Assembly (NCBI RefSeq): GCF_030317105.1
Contig: NZ_JASZYG010000001.1
Coordinates: 248,001 to 312,000, forward strand
Reading direction: 5' to 3'
DNA: 64,000 bases
Origin: Variovorax brevis
GTDB taxonomy: Bacteria; Pseudomonadota; Gammaproteobacteria; Burkholderiales; Burkholderiaceae_C
Numbering within the stretch: position 1 is the stretch's first letter; each line of letters opens with the position of its first letter. Both the position numbers and the translations under genes were made by a program. The notes below the pieces were generated by a model. That model was not told where the DNA came from, ran no database searches, and saw only the letters and a list, made by a program, of their open reading frames with translations. Shown here one piece after another: positions 8,787 through 17,036 of the stretch.

Positions 8787-9445
8787 CAGTTGATCTCCAC
8801 CATGCCGGCGCTGATCTTGACCTTGGCGCTGCCCGCGATCTCGATCTCGCTGCCTTCGAGCTTGATCTTGCCAGCCGACTTCAGGCTCATGTCGCCGTCG
8901 GCTTTCATGGTGATCGAGGTTTCGCCGGCCGCAGCCGTGAGGCGTCCGCCACCGGCGCCTTCGAGCAGCACGCTGAGCTTGCCGACAGCCAAGCTCAGCT
9001 TGTCTTTTTCGACTTCGATGAGCACGTCGCCCGGCAAGCTGAGGCTGAACTTGACCGGGTCGGTGTTGATCTTGCAGGCCAGTTCCGGCTCGGACGCGCC
9101 GCTGGGCAGGTGCAGCACCAGTTCGCCGTCCTTGTGCCTGGGCGGTTGTTGATCGGGGTGATAGAGGCGGCCGACGACCACGGGCGCCTGCCAGTCGCCT
9201 TCCATGAAGGCCACGAGCACCAGGTCGTCGATGGCCGGGATGGCTGCGAAGCCCATGGCGCCGACCGCCACCGGCACGCGCGGCAGCACGATGCCGGAGT
9301 CGCGCAATTGAACGCTCACGGCGTGGTCCGCCGTGCCGGCGTGCGCGAACTGGCTGGTGACGACGCCGACGCTGGCAACCGGCCGCGCGCCTGCCTCGTG
9401 GCGGGCGATTCGCGCCATGCTGTCGTAGAGCAGGGCGGCGCTCAC
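8786..9445 (-). CDS. Baseplate spike protein (gpV/gp5 OB-fold and beta-helix)
   Basis: A 219-residue protein. I chose the GTG at 9445 because it overlaps the hub stop (GTGA), and the reading frame upstream is only antisense-like sequence. Residues ~25-105 form the gp5/VgrG OB-fold (VSVQLRDSGIVLPRVPVAVG; DLVLVAFMEGDWQAPVVVGRLYH). Residues ~130-219 are beta-helix-like repeats ending in alternating K/E/I strands (IKLEGSEIEIAGSAKVKIS). It would form the central needle below the hub. In PVC-type systems hub and spike are one protein (Pvc8); here they are separate, as in P2 gpD/gpV. Confidence 0.85.
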   Translation of the reverse strand: MSAALLYDSMARIARHEAGARPVASVGVVTSQFAHAGTADHAVSVQLRDSGIVLPRVPVAVGAMGFAAIPAIDDLVLVAFMEGDWQAPVVVGRLYHPDQQPPRHKDGELVLHLPSGASEPELACKINTDPVKFSLSLPGDVLIEVEKDKLSLAVGKLSVLLEGAGGGRLTAAAGETSITMKADGDMSLKSAGKIKLEGSEIEIAGSAKVKISAGMVEIN

Positions 9446-10467
9446 AGAAGACCCCCGACGGCGCCCGCAGCGGCGCCGAGTGCCGCGCCGAGCAAGGAGG
9501 GCGCGCTGGCGCTGCGTGCTTCGAAGCGGGTGCTGCCGGCGCCTTGCGCGACGCGATGTTCCACACGGGTCACGAACCAAGGGCCGCCCGACAGGTCGTC
9601 TGGCAGGTCCTGAACCTCGATCACCTGGCCAGGTCGCAGGCTCGGCAGCAGGAAGCAATGCGCAATGAGGCGCGAGGCGTTCGCCGCCGCAATGCGGCTC
9701 AGTGCATCCGATGCATCGCTCGCAGCCTTGGGCGTGCGCAGCAAGGGTGTCGCGAGGCGGATCACACCGGGGCCGCCCGCAGCGGCGGACGAGGGAAGGA
9801 AGCCGACGGTCGGCCGCATCGCATCCGGCGCGCTGGCCGAGCCGGCCGGCCCGGCGCCGATGGCAAAGCTCTGGCCCTGCGCCACGGCTTCGCCCAGCAC
9901 TTCGTAGTGCGTGATCTCGCGGCCGAAGCGCAGCGCGGCGTCGGCCGGGCCTTCGGGCAGCGTGTGGACTTCGAGCTTGCCGTCGCTGCCCGAGCAGGCG
10001 AAGGCGCCGCCCAGCCTGGCCAGCTCGGCCACATGCTCCGCGGCGTTGCGCGCTGGATGGGCGATGTAGGCCGGCAGGTCGAGGTCGACGTCCATCGTGC
10101 CGGCGCTCAGCGACAGGTCGCCGACCAGCTTGCGGATGATCTGCGCGGCCGATTGCTTCTCGAAGCTGCAGGCGGGCCGGAAGGCCGCGAGCGCGGCGCC
10201 GGCGTCGATGAGTTCGACTTCGATCGTGGCCACGTTGCGCCGAACGCTGCGCACGCTGCCCTTGAGCACCGTGGCCGCGCCTTCACCGCCGTCGAGGTCC
10301 AGGCTGGCTTCGTCGCCGGCCACGGCCTCGAAACGCACTGCGGCCGGCAGTGACAGGCGGGCCGAACTGCCGCGCGGCAGCAGGTCGAGGCAGGCGCTGC
10401 AGGCCATCGCCTGCGTGTCGTAGCGCAGGTTGCCCAGCGTGGCGGAGACGGCGGGCGAGAGGCTCAT
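9442..10467 (-). CDS. Baseplate hub protein (gpD/gp27-like)
   Basis: A 341-residue protein. The central region FEKQSAAQIIRKLVGDLSLSAGTMD (~125-150) and HPARNAAEHVAELARLGGAFACSG (~160-183) match the 'tf.dii.kla...l..ri...' hub pattern of gpD/VgrG N-terminal domains. The C-terminal LRPGQVIEVQDLPDDLSGGPWFVTRVEHRV (~280-310) matches the last hub beta-barrel. Hub trimers convert the sixfold tube to the threefold spike. It overlaps the genes on both sides (ATGA at 10464-10467, GTGA at 9442-9445). The C-terminus is a short Ala/Gly helix. Confidence 0.82.
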   Translation of the reverse strand: MSLSPAVSATLGNLRYDTQAMACSACLDLLPRGSSARLSLPAAVRFEAVAGDEASLDLDGGEGAATVLKGSVRSVRRNVATIEVELIDAGAALAAFRPACSFEKQSAAQIIRKLVGDLSLSAGTMDVDLDLPAYIAHPARNAAEHVAELARLGGAFACSGSDGKLEVHTLPEGPADAALRFGREITHYEVLGEAVAQGQSFAIGAGPAGSASAPDAMRPTVGFLPSSAAAGGPGVIRLATPLLRTPKAASDASDALSRIAAANASRLIAHCFLLPSLRPGQVIEVQDLPDDLSGGPWFVTRVEHRVAQGAGSTRFEARSASAPSLLGAALGAAAGAVGGLL

Positions 10468-11129
10468 GACGAGAACATCCCGCCCAGCGAGCGCGTGGCT
10501 TGCTGGAAGTCGTTGGCGATGGCGCCGACGCCCGCACCCGCCTGGTCCAGCGGCTGCAGGATGCCGGCAAAGTCGAGCCCGCCCGATGCGGCCAGGCTCG
10601 CCAGCGCGCCGAGCGCCTCGACGGCACCCAGCGCCTGATCGACGGCGCCCGCCACATCGCTTGCCAAGTCGGCGATGTCACCGAGCACACCCGCATCGAG
10701 GCCGAGGTCGCCAAGGCCCAATCCGTCGAGTCCGCCGAAGCCTGAGACTTCGGCCGGTGGTGGCAGCGGCGGGCTTTCGACGAGTTCCATGCGGTACTCG
10801 ATGCGCTGCGGCGAGCCGGCGGTCTCGTGCGCCTGGAAGCTGCGGATCACGACCTTCTGAAGGTCGAGCGCGGCGGTGATGTCGGCGGAGAAGGTCAGCT
10901 CCTCGCCGGTTTGCGTGGCCGTTTGCAAGGTGCCCAGCGCATCGCGCGCGCCTTCGCCGATGAGCAGGCCCGAGATGTGCACGCGATGCGAAGGGCGGCC
11001 GGAGCGTTGCTGGAGTTCGCCGGCAAGACCTGCGATTCGGGTCGGCGCGAAGCCTGCGTCCAGCGAATGCTCGATGCGCTGCACGTAGTCCAGCGGTGTG
11101 TCGCCCAGGAGCGGGATCGGGCGGGTCAT
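10464..11129 (-). CDS. Uncharacterised baseplate/tail protein
   Basis: A 221-residue protein starting MTRPIPLLGDTPLDYVQRIEHSLD. The ATG at 11129 overlaps the previous stop (ATGA), and the gene overlaps the hub by another ATGA. Residues 1-115 are mixed alpha/beta with a strand-rich patch (VHISGLLIGEGARDAL ... VVIRSFQAHE ... IEYRMELVE). Residues ~130-215 are a Gly/Ala/Leu/Asp-rich amphipathic stretch. Its place between tube and hub is where Pvc6/Pvc7 (gp53/LysM-like adaptors) sit in known clusters, but I see no LysM motif. The baseplate-adaptor role is inferred from position only. Confidence 0.65.
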   Translation of the reverse strand: MTRPIPLLGDTPLDYVQRIEHSLDAGFAPTRIAGLAGELQQRSGRPSHRVHISGLLIGEGARDALGTLQTATQTGEELTFSADITAALDLQKVVIRSFQAHETAGSPQRIEYRMELVESPPLPPPAEVSGFGGLDGLGLGDLGLDAGVLGDIADLASDVAGAVDQALGAVEALGALASLAASGGLDFAGILQPLDQAGAGVGAIANDFQQATRSLGGMFSS

Positions 11130-12397
11130 GGTGCAAGGCCCCGGAGGTCGCATTCGCTGGCCATGGCGCGGGCGATCTGGTCGAGTGGGTCGGGATGGGC
11201 CATCACGGGCGGCGCGACGGGCTGTGTCGTTGCATGGCTCGCGGACTGTTCTTCCGGGCGGTTGGCCCATGTTGGCGCGGCGGGCCACGGTGTGTGGGTG
11301 GCACGCTCGGTGCTGTGGCCAAAGTGCGGTTCGGGCTCGCGTGCAACCGGCACGGCGAGCGCAACGGCAGCGGTCGGCGCCGAGGGGGTGCGATGGAGTT
11401 GCCAACGTGCCCGCAGCGGGTTGGTCGTTTGCACGGGCGTTCGAGGTGTCGCGCCAGTCCTTGTTGCGTGAGCCTGCAATCGGAAGGGATGCACCTCGGC
11501 GCCAACGACGGCAGGGACTTCAGGCACATCCGGACTCGGTGCCTGTTTGGCGTTTGCGTTGGTACTGGTGCTGGCCTGGCTTGCAGCGCGCGGGCCAGCG
11601 GGGTTCAGCGGCATGCTGGCAATACGCATGGCTGCGCTGGAAGACGGTGCATGGCGAAGGGGCTGCGCGGGCTCCGTGCGCGACTGCGCTGCGGTCGCAT
11701 CGCCTTGGACTTCGCCATCGTTCAGGGCGGGCCAAGTCAGTTGCGATCTCGCGGAGGCAGACGCGGGTTTCTGGCGCGCGAAAGTTGATGCCGATATCGT
11801 TTGTGCCGGCCGCGATGCAGGCGCCTTCACCTCATCCGTCACTGCTTCGTCAAAGTCACCCCGATCCAGCAGGCGCTGCAGCATCTCATCGATCAAGCCG
11901 GCCAGATCCAGCGGCGCAAACACCAGGCGCTGCCACCCGCCCGAATGCGATGCAGCGCCGACGCGCTCGATGGCGGCAAGGTCGACCGCCATCGCACTCT
12001 GGTCGCCGTCTTCTCCCGGCATCGTGCAATCGCGAAACGGCGGTGCCTCCAGGGCACCGCCGGCCAAGGCGAGCAGCAGGCCATCCAAAGCCTCGGACGT
12101 CGTCGCGGACGACGAAGGCGCAGCGACGAGCATCAACTCCCGCAACGCCTGCAGCAGGCTCGCCGCAGGACTTTGCGAACGCAGCGCCGCAGCCACACAG
12201 CGGCTTCGCTCATCAAAGCCCGGCAGCCGCAGCGTACTGCCGTCATCCAGCCAGTAGTGCCCCGCCTGCGGCAGCGCACGCAGATGCATCTCGCACCCGG
12301 CAATGGCAACCCGCCCCCGCGCCAAGTCGATCTCGACGCCACCGGCCACCGCACGCTCCGGCATTCCAACCGCCAGGGAAGAGCCCATCGGGACCAC
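11126..12397 (-). CDS. Uncharacterised protein of the tail cluster with low-complexity linker
   Basis: A 423-residue protein from a GTG at 12397 preceded by GGAAGG; an in-frame ATG at 12388 is the alternative. Residues 1-180 look folded (VEIDLARGRVAIAGCEMHLRALPQAGHYWLDD...). Residues ~190-400 are a long Ala/Pro/Ser/Thr-rich, probably disordered stretch. The end, DPLDQIARAMASECDLRGLAP, is a short helix that could be a docking peptide. I recognise no family. It lies directly after the tube gene, where tail-assembly chaperone or tape-measure genes often occur, but its composition fits neither well. Confidence 0.6.
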   Translation of the reverse strand: MVPMGSSLAVGMPERAVAGGVEIDLARGRVAIAGCEMHLRALPQAGHYWLDDGSTLRLPGFDERSRCVAAALRSQSPAASLLQALRELMLVAAPSSSATTSEALDGLLLALAGGALEAPPFRDCTMPGEDGDQSAMAVDLAAIERVGAASHSGGWQRLVFAPLDLAGLIDEMLQRLLDRGDFDEAVTDEVKAPASRPAQTISASTFARQKPASASARSQLTWPALNDGEVQGDATAAQSRTEPAQPLRHAPSSSAAMRIASMPLNPAGPRAASQASTSTNANAKQAPSPDVPEVPAVVGAEVHPFRLQAHATRTGATPRTPVQTTNPLRARWQLHRTPSAPTAAVALAVPVAREPEPHFGHSTERATHTPWPAAPTWANRPEEQSASHATTQPVAPPVMAHPDPLDQIARAMASECDLRGLAP

Positions 12398-12422
12398 GCT
12401 GCTGCCTTCCGTTCAAATGAAC

Positions 12423-12824
12423 TCAGGCGGCAGGCGCAGCCGCGGCCATCTCCTCGCGCATGCGGGTCGCGGTGAACGCGTACACCGCCACGCCGTGCCC
12501 GCCGCTGGCCATCTCGAAGCTCTTGTCCGTCAGGAAGCATTCGTCGAAGGTCACCGTCATGCGCGTGGCGCCATGCACCAGCACCGCGCTGATCTGCACG
12601 CTCTGGTCGACCGTCAGCGCGTCGAGCGCGGGCGCGGTCGAGGCGACACGCAGCACGCCTTCGATGACCTGCGCGCCGCTCACGAGGCCGATGCGCTCGT
12701 TGCTGCCGAGGCCGAAGACGTTCTCGCGCGCCTGCACGCGGCGGTAGTCGATCGAGCGGACGCCTTCGATCGCGGTGCCCGCGACAAGGACCTGGCTTTC
12801 GTTGGCTGCGAAGAGGGTGGGCAC
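12423..12824 (-). CDS. Contractile tail inner tube protein
   Basis: A 133-residue protein from a GTG at 12824 with GGAGG 5-6 nt upstream. It lies 35 bp after the sheath gene, the usual sheath-tube order. Size and strand pattern (VLVAGTAIEGVRSIDYRRVQ ... SAVLVHGATRMTVTFDECFLTDKSFEM) fit the small beta-barrel tube proteins of contractile tails (gp19/Hcp/Pvc1 fold). Only one tube gene is visible, while many extracellular injection systems have two or three. Family assignment rests on position, length and strand pattern rather than a clear signature. Confidence 0.75.
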   Translation of the reverse strand: MPTLFAANESQVLVAGTAIEGVRSIDYRRVQARENVFGLGSNERIGLVSGAQVIEGVLRVASTAPALDALTVDQSVQISAVLVHGATRMTVTFDECFLTDKSFEMASGGHGVAVYAFTATRMREEMAAAAPAA

Positions 12825-12858
12825 GGGGACCTCCGGAATGCGTTCTTGGAAGTTGAGT

Positions 12859-14556
12859 TCAGTTCTTCACGCGCAAGGTCGCGTAGATGAAGTCGATGCT
12901 GCGCACCGGCCGCACCGCGATGTCCACCCGCACCGTGCCCTGCGCGAAATCGAGCTGCGTCGAATACACATCGACGAGGAAGGCCGGGTCGCTGCCGTCG
13001 GTGGAGGGCACCAGCGCGCCGGCGCGTTCCATGCGCGTGAAAGTCGCGACGATCTGCTGCTTGAGCGCCAGCCGCGCCTCGCTCGAATTGAGTTGCCCGA
13101 TGAAGTTCTCGGAAATCGCCTTGGTCTCGCGGATGCAGATGTCGGCCACGCGCGTCACCGAGATCTGGTCCCCGGATGTGTCGAGCCCGCGCAGCACGAC
13201 CACGCCGCGGCCCGCGCGCTCCTGCACCACCAGCAGGTTGGTGCTGCTGCCGAGCAGGCGGTTCAGTTCGCTGTCGCGGAACTTCGAGGGCGCGATGCCG
13301 AACAGCGGCACGTTCTTGAAAGTGGGCGAGTCTTGCGGATTGAGCCGCCCCACCAGTCCGGCAACTGCACCTTCGGCCCCGGGCGGCGCGACCAGCACGA
13401 AGCGCCGGTTGCGCGAAAGCGCCGAATGCTCGCGGATCTGCGCGAGGTCGCTGCGCTCGGCCGCGGTAATCGATCCGAAAGCAATGCGCGGCGCAGCGTT
13501 GTCCGCCATCGCCACCGCGTGCGCCGACAGCGCCTGGTGGATCTGTCGCACTTCCGAACTCGCGCGGCCGGCCTCGACGGAGGCGAGCACCAGGTCGATG
13601 CGCGTGTCGTCGGACAGCAGATCGATCGCGGTCTGGTATTGCGCGACGGTGGGCGATTCGCCGTCCGCAAACACTACCGGCTCGACGGTGGCCACCGGCA
13701 GGCGATTGGCGTCGCGCGAACTGAGCGCGGTGAAGCGCACGAGACGGCTTTCGGTGGCGAGCACGGCGGGCAGGTGGCGTGCGTTGTCCGGGTCCATCAC
13801 GAGGCCGACGAACTCTTCCTGCAGCCCTTGCTGGAACACCGCGACGTCGAGCGTGCCGGCTGCGGCACCGGCCGCAATGCGTACGCTGAGCCCGGCCGGA
13901 TCCACATTGGCGGCCGGCGCGAGCGACAGCACGTTGCGCGTGCCGGGCAGCGGTTCGGGAATGTTCAGCGCAACCGGCGGATCGGCGAAGGCATAGGTGC
14001 CAAGCCGCGGCCCCACGGTCGCAAAACCCGGGTCCACGGCAACCACCAGGCTCGATTGCGAATTGATCGCCTCGAACAGGTCGTCCGGCTGCCCCGGCGC
14101 CACCTGCAAGTCGGCAAAGCTCTCCAGCATCACGCCATTGCGAAACAGCCGCACGCTGGCGCGCACCGCCTCGTTGGCCGCGTTCATCACGGTGCGCACC
14201 TCGGCACGCAGCGCGTTGCCGGCCGCGCCGTTCGATCGGCAGCGCAATCGCACGACTTCCTCCGCCGCGCCGTTGAGCAGGCGCGCGGTGGCCGGAGCGC
14301 CGCCCGCGACCGGCGCGATCACGACCTCACCGGCGCCATTGGACAAGGCATGCACCGCCTCCGGCATGCTGGTGAGCGTGCCGGGGCCGAGCAACTCCCG
14401 CAGTTCCGAGGTTTTCGTGACGCCGATCAACCCGCCGCCTTGCGGCTGCCTGTCGACGATGCCGACGATCCCCACGATGCCCGAGGTGGCGGGCAAGGGG
14501 GGCAACACATCGAACCTGGCTTCGACCCGTACGCCGGGCACAACCAATGCTGGCAT
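12859..14556 (-). CDS. Contractile tail sheath protein
   Basis: A 565-residue protein. The ATG at 14556 follows AGGAG by 6 nt and gives the typical sheath start PALVVPGVRVEARFDVLPPL with GIVGIVGIVDRQ at ~25-37. The C-terminal ~250 residues carry the conserved sheath end: FKNVPLFGIAPSKFRD, a VVLRGLDTSGDQISVTRVADICI stretch (~435-460), FIGQLNSSEARLALKQQIVATFTRMERAGALV, and the beta strand VRVDIAVRPVRSIDFIYATLRV that interlocks neighbouring subunits. It contracts to drive the tube. A single sheath gene is visible; many PVC-like systems have several. Confidence 0.9.
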   Translation of the reverse strand: MPALVVPGVRVEARFDVLPPLPATSGIVGIVGIVDRQPQGGGLIGVTKTSELRELLGPGTLTSMPEAVHALSNGAGEVVIAPVAGGAPATARLLNGAAEEVVRLRCRSNGAAGNALRAEVRTVMNAANEAVRASVRLFRNGVMLESFADLQVAPGQPDDLFEAINSQSSLVVAVDPGFATVGPRLGTYAFADPPVALNIPEPLPGTRNVLSLAPAANVDPAGLSVRIAAGAAAGTLDVAVFQQGLQEEFVGLVMDPDNARHLPAVLATESRLVRFTALSSRDANRLPVATVEPVVFADGESPTVAQYQTAIDLLSDDTRIDLVLASVEAGRASSEVRQIHQALSAHAVAMADNAAPRIAFGSITAAERSDLAQIREHSALSRNRRFVLVAPPGAEGAVAGLVGRLNPQDSPTFKNVPLFGIAPSKFRDSELNRLLGSSTNLLVVQERAGRGVVVLRGLDTSGDQISVTRVADICIRETKAISENFIGQLNSSEARLALKQQIVATFTRMERAGALVPSTDGSDPAFLVDVYSTQLDFAQGTVRVDIAVRPVRSIDFIYATLRVKN

Positions 14557-14584
14557 TTGCTGTTCTCCTGAGAGAGACCGTGAT

Positions 14585-14824
14585 TCAGGGCGGCGCCGGC
14601 GTGGCGCTGTCCTCCGACGCCTGGCACATCCGGCTGCGCACCAGCGCGAGCGCTTCGTCCACGCTGTTGGCATGCCGCGTCTCGCCGCCATCCGGCTCGG
14701 TGACCTTGGCACGCCACAACGCCCCGGCGCCGGGCCCCGGGGCACGTTCGAGCCAGAAGCGGAGAACGAAGACGCGATCCTGGGTGGGATCGCCATCGCT
14801 CGAGCGCAGGTTCCTGGCTGTCAT
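14585..14824 (-). CDS. Small hypothetical protein leading the tail operon
   Basis: A 79-residue acidic/basic mixed protein (MTARNLRSSDGDPTQDRVFVLRFWLERAPG...), 28 bp upstream of the sheath gene in the same direction. FVLRFWLERA...LWRAKVTEP...VDEALALVRSRM suggests a compact alpha/beta fold. No family recognised. It is the first gene after the heptamer repeats, so it may be the first gene of the structural operon. A regulatory or chaperone role is possible but unsupported. Confidence 0.55.
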   Translation of the reverse strand: MTARNLRSSDGDPTQDRVFVLRFWLERAPGPGAGALWRAKVTEPDGGETRHANSVDEALALVRSRMCQASEDSATPAPP

Positions 14825-14959
14825 GTTTCGAACGATAGGGGCCGCTTCTCACGGGCAGTTGCACGTGGGGCTCCACGAGGAATCAACGGCGCGTAACGGC
14901 GGGGTCTCAGGAGCGTTTCGTGGCGATGTACGCCCGGATGGCGAGCACCTCTGCCGCGC

Positions 14960-14999
14960 ATCGCCGCCGCATCACGGTGCGATCACGGCAAGATCACGG
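14960..14999 (-). promoter_or_regulatory. Candidate SARP operator: four heptamers at 11-bp period
   Basis: On the plus strand ATCACGG occurs at 14971, 14982 and 14993, each separated by 4 nt. A degenerate copy (ATCGCCG) lies exactly one period earlier at 14960. Read in the direction of the tail genes the unit is CCGTGAT. SARP regulators such as ActII-ORF4 and DnrI are known to bind direct heptamers spaced 11 bp. The array lies between the SARP stop and the first structural gene, about 135 bp before that ATG. Binding by the adjacent SARP is inference; no clear -10 element was identified. Confidence 0.55.
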
Positions 15000-15005
15000 T
15001 GGTCG

Positions 15006-15830
15006 TCACACTGCGTTCTGGCGCGACGCGGCGCTCTCCAGATGGCTTCGTCGCCAGTCGCCGATCTCGTTGCAAATCGCCCCAGTGATCAGCGCGCCGC
15101 GCAAGGCCAGTGTCTCGGGCATGGCATCGACTCCGACCTGGGCGCGCAGCGCCACCTGCCAGCGCGTCAGGTCGCCGATGGCTTGCGCGCGCTGACCGTT
15201 GAGGAACAGCAGGATGCACAGGCTGCGCATCACGGTCTCGCGAAACGGGTCGGCCACCAGCACGCGGCGCGCTGCATCGATGGCCGGTTCGTATTCGCCG
15301 TGCGCCGCGAAGAGCTGTGTCAGCTGGCACAGGCACCGCACATACAAAGAGTGCAGCCGCTCCCGCTCGGTGATCACCCAGTCGCCATCGTCGCCTTCAA
15401 GGAACGAGCCGGTGTAGAGCGCCGCCGCGCATTCCAGCCGGCGCATGCGTTCGTCGAACTGGTCGCCGGCATGCCCGGAAAGCGCGTCGCGCACCGCCGC
15501 GTTGAAGTCGTGCGTGTCGATCTCCATCCACGCGGGTCGCTCGAAGACGATTTCATCGCCGCTGCTCACGAGCACGCCGTCGCAGGGTTGACCGGGCGCG
15601 CGCGCCAGCAGGGTGCGCAAGCGCCACACGGCGGTGTTCATGGCCGCGCGCGCCTGCGCGAGCGAGCGGTCGTTCCAGAACATCTCGGCCAGGTACTCGC
15701 GCCGAACCACGCGCCCCGGAAACTGGAAGAGGTAGCCCGCCATCAGGCGGCCACTCGGCCCCAGGTCGAGCGCGACACGGCGATTTTCCAGCGCGACCGA
15801 CATGCGGCCCAGCATCGACACAGTAAGCAT
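15006..15830 (-). CDS. SARP-family transcription regulator (winged helix + BTAD)
   Basis: A 274-residue protein; the ATG at 15830 follows GGAGGCAAGG. Residues 1-95 are an OmpR/SARP winged helix (MLTVSMLGRMSVALENRRVALDLGPSGRLMAGYLFQFPG...REYLAEMFWNDR...ARAAMNTAVWRLRTLL). Residues ~105-250 are a bacterial transcriptional activation domain of TPR-like helices (DFNAAV, RLECAAALYTGSFLEGDD, HGEYEPAIDAARRVLVADPFRE, NGQRAQAIGDLTRWQVALRAQVG). No NB-ARC ATPase is attached. It is oriented with the tail genes and is probably their activator. Such small SARPs are best known from actinobacterial antibiotic clusters. Confidence 0.85.
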   Translation of the reverse strand: MLTVSMLGRMSVALENRRVALDLGPSGRLMAGYLFQFPGRVVRREYLAEMFWNDRSLAQARAAMNTAVWRLRTLLARAPGQPCDGVLVSSGDEIVFERPAWMEIDTHDFNAAVRDALSGHAGDQFDERMRRLECAAALYTGSFLEGDDGDWVITERERLHSLYVRCLCQLTQLFAAHGEYEPAIDAARRVLVADPFRETVMRSLCILLFLNGQRAQAIGDLTRWQVALRAQVGVDAMPETLALRGALITGAICNEIGDWRRSHLESAASRQNAV

Positions 15831-16071
15831 GACCCTTGCCTCCACTCGCAACAGCGCAAGCGCGGAAGGCGCCGTTGCGCAGGCTCGCCCCTTGGGTGAT
15901 CGGCGTTGGTTCTTGTGACGGTATCGCCGGGAGGGTAAGCGATCGCAACTGTGGCGCGCGGCGGCGGCGTTGGCAATCTCTCGTACGGCCAGGTTCGCGA
16001 ACTGCGACCTTTGATGTAGATGAGGTGCGAGGCCTTCGCGCCGGTTCGCGAGGGACTCGCTCAGCTTGCGC

Positions 16072-16866
16072 TCAGTAGGCGCGTGTGAATCCGCCGTCGT
16101 GCAGCAAGTTCGCGCCGGTCATGTGGTCCGACATGGCGCCAAGCAGTTGCTCGACAACGACCGCAACCTCTTCCGGCGTGCCGTACTTGGCGAGCGGAAT
16201 GTTCGACGTCTCTTCGACCAGGCGCTCGCCCAGGCTGACGCCCGCCTTCTCGGCGCGCCTTTGCACCGAGGCCTTGTAGTCGGGCGTCAGCGTTCCGCCA
16301 AGCGACAGGGTGTTGACGTGGATGCCACGCTCGCCCAGCGCGAACGCGAGCGTCTTCGCCTCGGCCAGCCATGCACAGCGCAGAACGTTGCTCGTTGCAT
16401 AGTGCCCCAGCGCTTGCACCGACGTGACGGCCGAGATGATCACCACCTTGACGCGCTGGCCCCGAGCCGGGTCGGGTTGCATCGCCGGGATCACGGCCTT
16501 CAGAAGCCCCAGCGGGCCGATGAAGCTGCGCTGGAACAGCGCGCGCCAGATGTCGTTGGGTGGCAGGCAATCGTTCGTCGGAGACATCTGCGGCGGCATC
16601 ATCACGAGGCCATCGAGCACGGTGCCCTGGTCGGCCAGCCGTTGACCGAAGGCGGCGACGGCGACGTCGTCACCCATGTCCACCGGAATGGCTTCGTAGC
16701 GGCCGGGACGAATCGACTGCAACTCGTCGCAAAGCGCGAGCAGCTTGCCTTAGTCGCGAGCGGCAAGCACCAGCGCGCGCCCCGATTGCGCAAGCCGGGC
16801 GCAGACAGCGCGTCCGATACCGCCGCTTGCGCCGGTCACGAGAACGGATCGGCTGTCATTGTTCAT
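16072..16866 (-). pseudogene. Short-chain dehydrogenase/reductase interrupted by in-frame TAA
   Basis: From ATG 16866 the frame encodes MNNDSRSVLVTGASGGIGRAV, the SDR Rossmann TGxxxGIG motif, but hits TAA at 16750-16752 (codon 39, after LVLAARD). The same frame continues without another stop to 16072 and contains the rest of an SDR (VDMGDD, IISAVTSVQALGHYATSN, PEEVAVVVEQLLG, GANLLHDGGF). A single C-to-T change in CAA would create the stop. The active site is also unusual: YATSN replaces YxxxK, so the catalytic lysine is missing. Restart at an internal ATG (16722) would lose the cofactor site. A sequencing error is the alternative. Confidence 0.7.
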
Positions 16867-16950
16867 GGAAGCTCCTTGACACGACAACCGCGGCGGGTCG
16901 CAAGCGGTTCATTGTGCGCTCGCATGGGCAGGTCAGCGTGGAAGATTGCA

Positions 16951-16969
16951 TGCACCAAACAATGGTCCA
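16951..16969 (+). promoter_or_regulatory. NtrC binding site
   Basis: TGCACCAAACAATGGTCCA matches the NtrC palindrome TGCACCA-N5-TGGTGCA at 13 of 14 defined positions. Its centre is about 103 bp upstream of the predicted sigma-54 start site, a normal enhancer distance. A further half-site, GCACCA, follows at 16972. Confidence 0.7.
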
Positions 16970-17036
16970 CCGCACCACATGGGCGCACCGTCGCCCCAGG
17001 CTGGCGGCTTTTCCTTCATGCACAGCCCGCAAACCC

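Noticed and set aside
12775..14571. 598-codon plus-strand frame opposite the sheath gene
   Set aside because: Antisense shadow; the minus-strand sheath protein has clear family motifs.
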